From contig JAANBB010000590.1 in the NCBI GenBank assembly GCA_014621425.1, positions 1 through 21,182 of the forward strand: DNA of 21,182 bases. The letters are read 5' to 3'. Both the position numbers and the translations under genes were made by a program. Source of the stretch: Cylindrodendrum hubeiense (Eukaryota > Ascomycota > Sordariomycetes > Hypocreales > Nectriaceae). Each line of letters begins with the position of its first letter. Position 1 is the first letter of the stretch. The notes under the pieces are model-generated. The model saw only the letters and a list, made by a program, of their open reading frames with translations, had not been told where the DNA came from and searched no databases. Shown piece by piece: positions 20,491 through 21,182 of this stretch.

Positions 20491-20547
20491 TTTAAGAGCT
20501 ATGGATTACTGCTATTATAGATAGCACTTAAATCCATAGATGTCAAA
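20491..20547. repeat. Imperfect inverted repeat, second distal copy
   Basis: The arms TTTAAGAGCTATGGA (20491-20505) and TCCATAGATGTCAAA (20533-20547) pair with three mismatches. The 27-nt loop begins TTACTGCTATTATAGATAGC and resembles the loop at 19706-19729. It is collinear with the internal copy at 9729-9785. Confidence 0.6.
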
Positions 20548-21045
20548 GATAGCTAGGATAAGAGGGGGGTATATTACTATATAATATAGGATAGGATAAA
20601 GTATAGGAAGGGGAAGGGAAAGGGGAGAGGGTTAAGATTAGCAGATTACTATTATTATAATTAGTATTATATATATTTATAGATAGTAAAGGTCCCCCAC
20701 TATTATAGTAGGAAGTAATAGGGTTTAGAAATAGTTAAAATAGAGAAGAAATAAGATAGTTTAGAAAGCTAGGGATTGAGAAGGATTGAATTAATAACTA
20801 TTAGAATTATACTATTATTACTATTATTACTATATAAAAAGAGAGAGAATAAGAATAGAAAGAAAATATATAAAAAGAAAAATAAAAAATAAGAGAAAGA
20901 AAAAGGGTATAAAAGGAATAAGAGTAAAAAAAAGAAAGAATAAAAAAAGAAAGATAGAAGAAGGAGAATAACAGTAAAAAAATAGAAAAGAGTAGAAAAG
21001 GGTAAAAGGGTTAAAATATAAAAGGATAAAGAGTAAAAAGAGAAT

Positions 21046-21137
21046 AAAAGAAAAGATAAAGGTACTATAGATACAATCAAAGAGGAGTTTATACAAGCAG
21101 GTCAAACTAGGGCATTTGTGCAATAACAGATAGAGAT
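21046..21137 (+). pseudogene. Fragment of a third TLH gene (TLH-2 type), capped by the telomere
   Basis: Codons from 21070 read DTIKEEFIQAGQTRAFVQ, a TAA stop, then QIEMG. TLH-2 at 7963-8034 reads DIIKEKFI, stop, AGQIRIFI, and so on in its C-terminal region. The match is collinear at codon level, and this copy keeps CAA where TLH-2 has TAA. The fragment starts abruptly after the purine-rich TAS tail (somewhere at 21046-21060) and ends at the first telomere repeat. It is only about 30 codons, so it is a relic of recombination or end repair, not a gene. Confidence 0.75.
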
Positions 21138-21182
21138 GGGGTTAGGGTTAGGGTTAGGGTTAGGGTTAGGGTTAGGTAGGTA
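21138..21182 (+). repeat. Telomere repeat tract (TTAGGG)n, chromosome end
   Basis: Five perfect TTAGGG units (21142-21171) follow GGGG, then TTAGG and a variant TAGGTA at the very end. The G-rich strand points outwards, as at a right-hand chromosome end. The tract is short, so the assembly probably stops just inside the telomere, or the end was trimmed. Confidence 0.95.

Larger units (their letters stand above)
19551..21058. repeat. Distal telomere-associated sequence block (TAS-1)
   Basis: This non-coding block lies between TLH-1 and the chromosome end. About 19830-21058 is collinear with 9000-10300 of the internal block: the same order of module, 26-bp array, CACCCCGAACCC motif, palindrome, AAGGTCCCCCACTATTATAG-like segment and purine-rich tail. 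It keeps many C and G that are T and A inside, for example AGAGCAGAGCGAAGCAGTGG at 20045-20064. The first 280 bp after TLH-1 show no gene. The right part (about 20830-21060) is purine-rich low-complexity DNA. Confidence 0.8.

Noticed and set aside
20769..21123. Minus-strand open frames of about 100 codons next to the telomere, rich in Phe, Leu, Ser and Tyr
   Set aside because: They are the pyrimidine-strand reading of low-complexity purine repeats, have no recognisable domain, and are not kept in the internal copy.
1..21182. rRNA, tRNA or other structured RNA genes
   Set aside because: I saw no conserved rRNA segments or tRNA-like cloverleaf boxes on either strand, although short tRNAs cannot be fully excluded by eye.

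Overview
This window looks like a chromosome end of a filamentous ascomycete (Pezizomycotina) with strong repeat-induced point mutation (RIP). The + strand finishes in TTAGGG repeats at 21142-21176. Most of the remaining DNA is extremely A+T-rich, and the differences between its repeat copies are almost all C-to-T and G-to-A transitions. A gene with a GT-AG intron, CT-rich upstream tracts, a pogo/Fot-type transposase and telomere-linked RecQ-like helicases (TLH family) all fit such a fungus. I cannot name the species.

Layout, from centromere side to telomere. 1-220: less mutated sequence ending in a GC-rich triplet of short repeats, probably a transposon terminus. 621-2158 (-): a pogo/Fot-type DDE transposase, heavily mutated, with all three catalytic Asp codons changed to Asn. 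2148-3708: a tandem duplication of about 780 bp. About 3430-8610 (+): 'TLH-2', a saturated RIP relic of a RecQ-like helicase gene that still holds one reading frame for about 5 kb. 8610-12775: an internal block of telomere-associated (TAS) repeats, purine-rich on +, with minisatellites. 12776-15377: a 1.3-kb tandem duplication carrying the 5' end of a second helicase gene. 14564-19550 (+): 'TLH-1', the second helicase gene, riddled with stops at its 5' end, lightly mutated in its middle, and clean in its last exon. 19551-21058: the distal TAS block, a less mutated copy of the internal one. 21046-21137: a short piece of a TLH-2-type gene that runs straight into the telomere repeats.

The most informative reading is that both helicase relics share one architecture. 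An N-terminal C2H2-like zinc-finger region resembling DUF3505/OrsF proteins comes first. Next is a central segment that I read as a tyrosine-recombinase (YR) catalytic domain. Then come the RecQ motor and a Cys/His-rich C terminus. In both copies the candidate motif-III His and the candidate nucleophilic Tyr are separated exactly as in canonical YR enzymes. If this is right, these telomere-linked helicase loci are, or descend from, recombinase-bearing mobile elements rather than only helicase genes.

The only long open frame with intact motifs is the last exon of TLH-1 (17721-19550), with all RecQ helicase motifs. Its upstream exon carries twelve in-frame stops, so the full-length protein cannot be made from this copy. 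An N-terminally truncated helicase from an internal ATG is possible but unproven.
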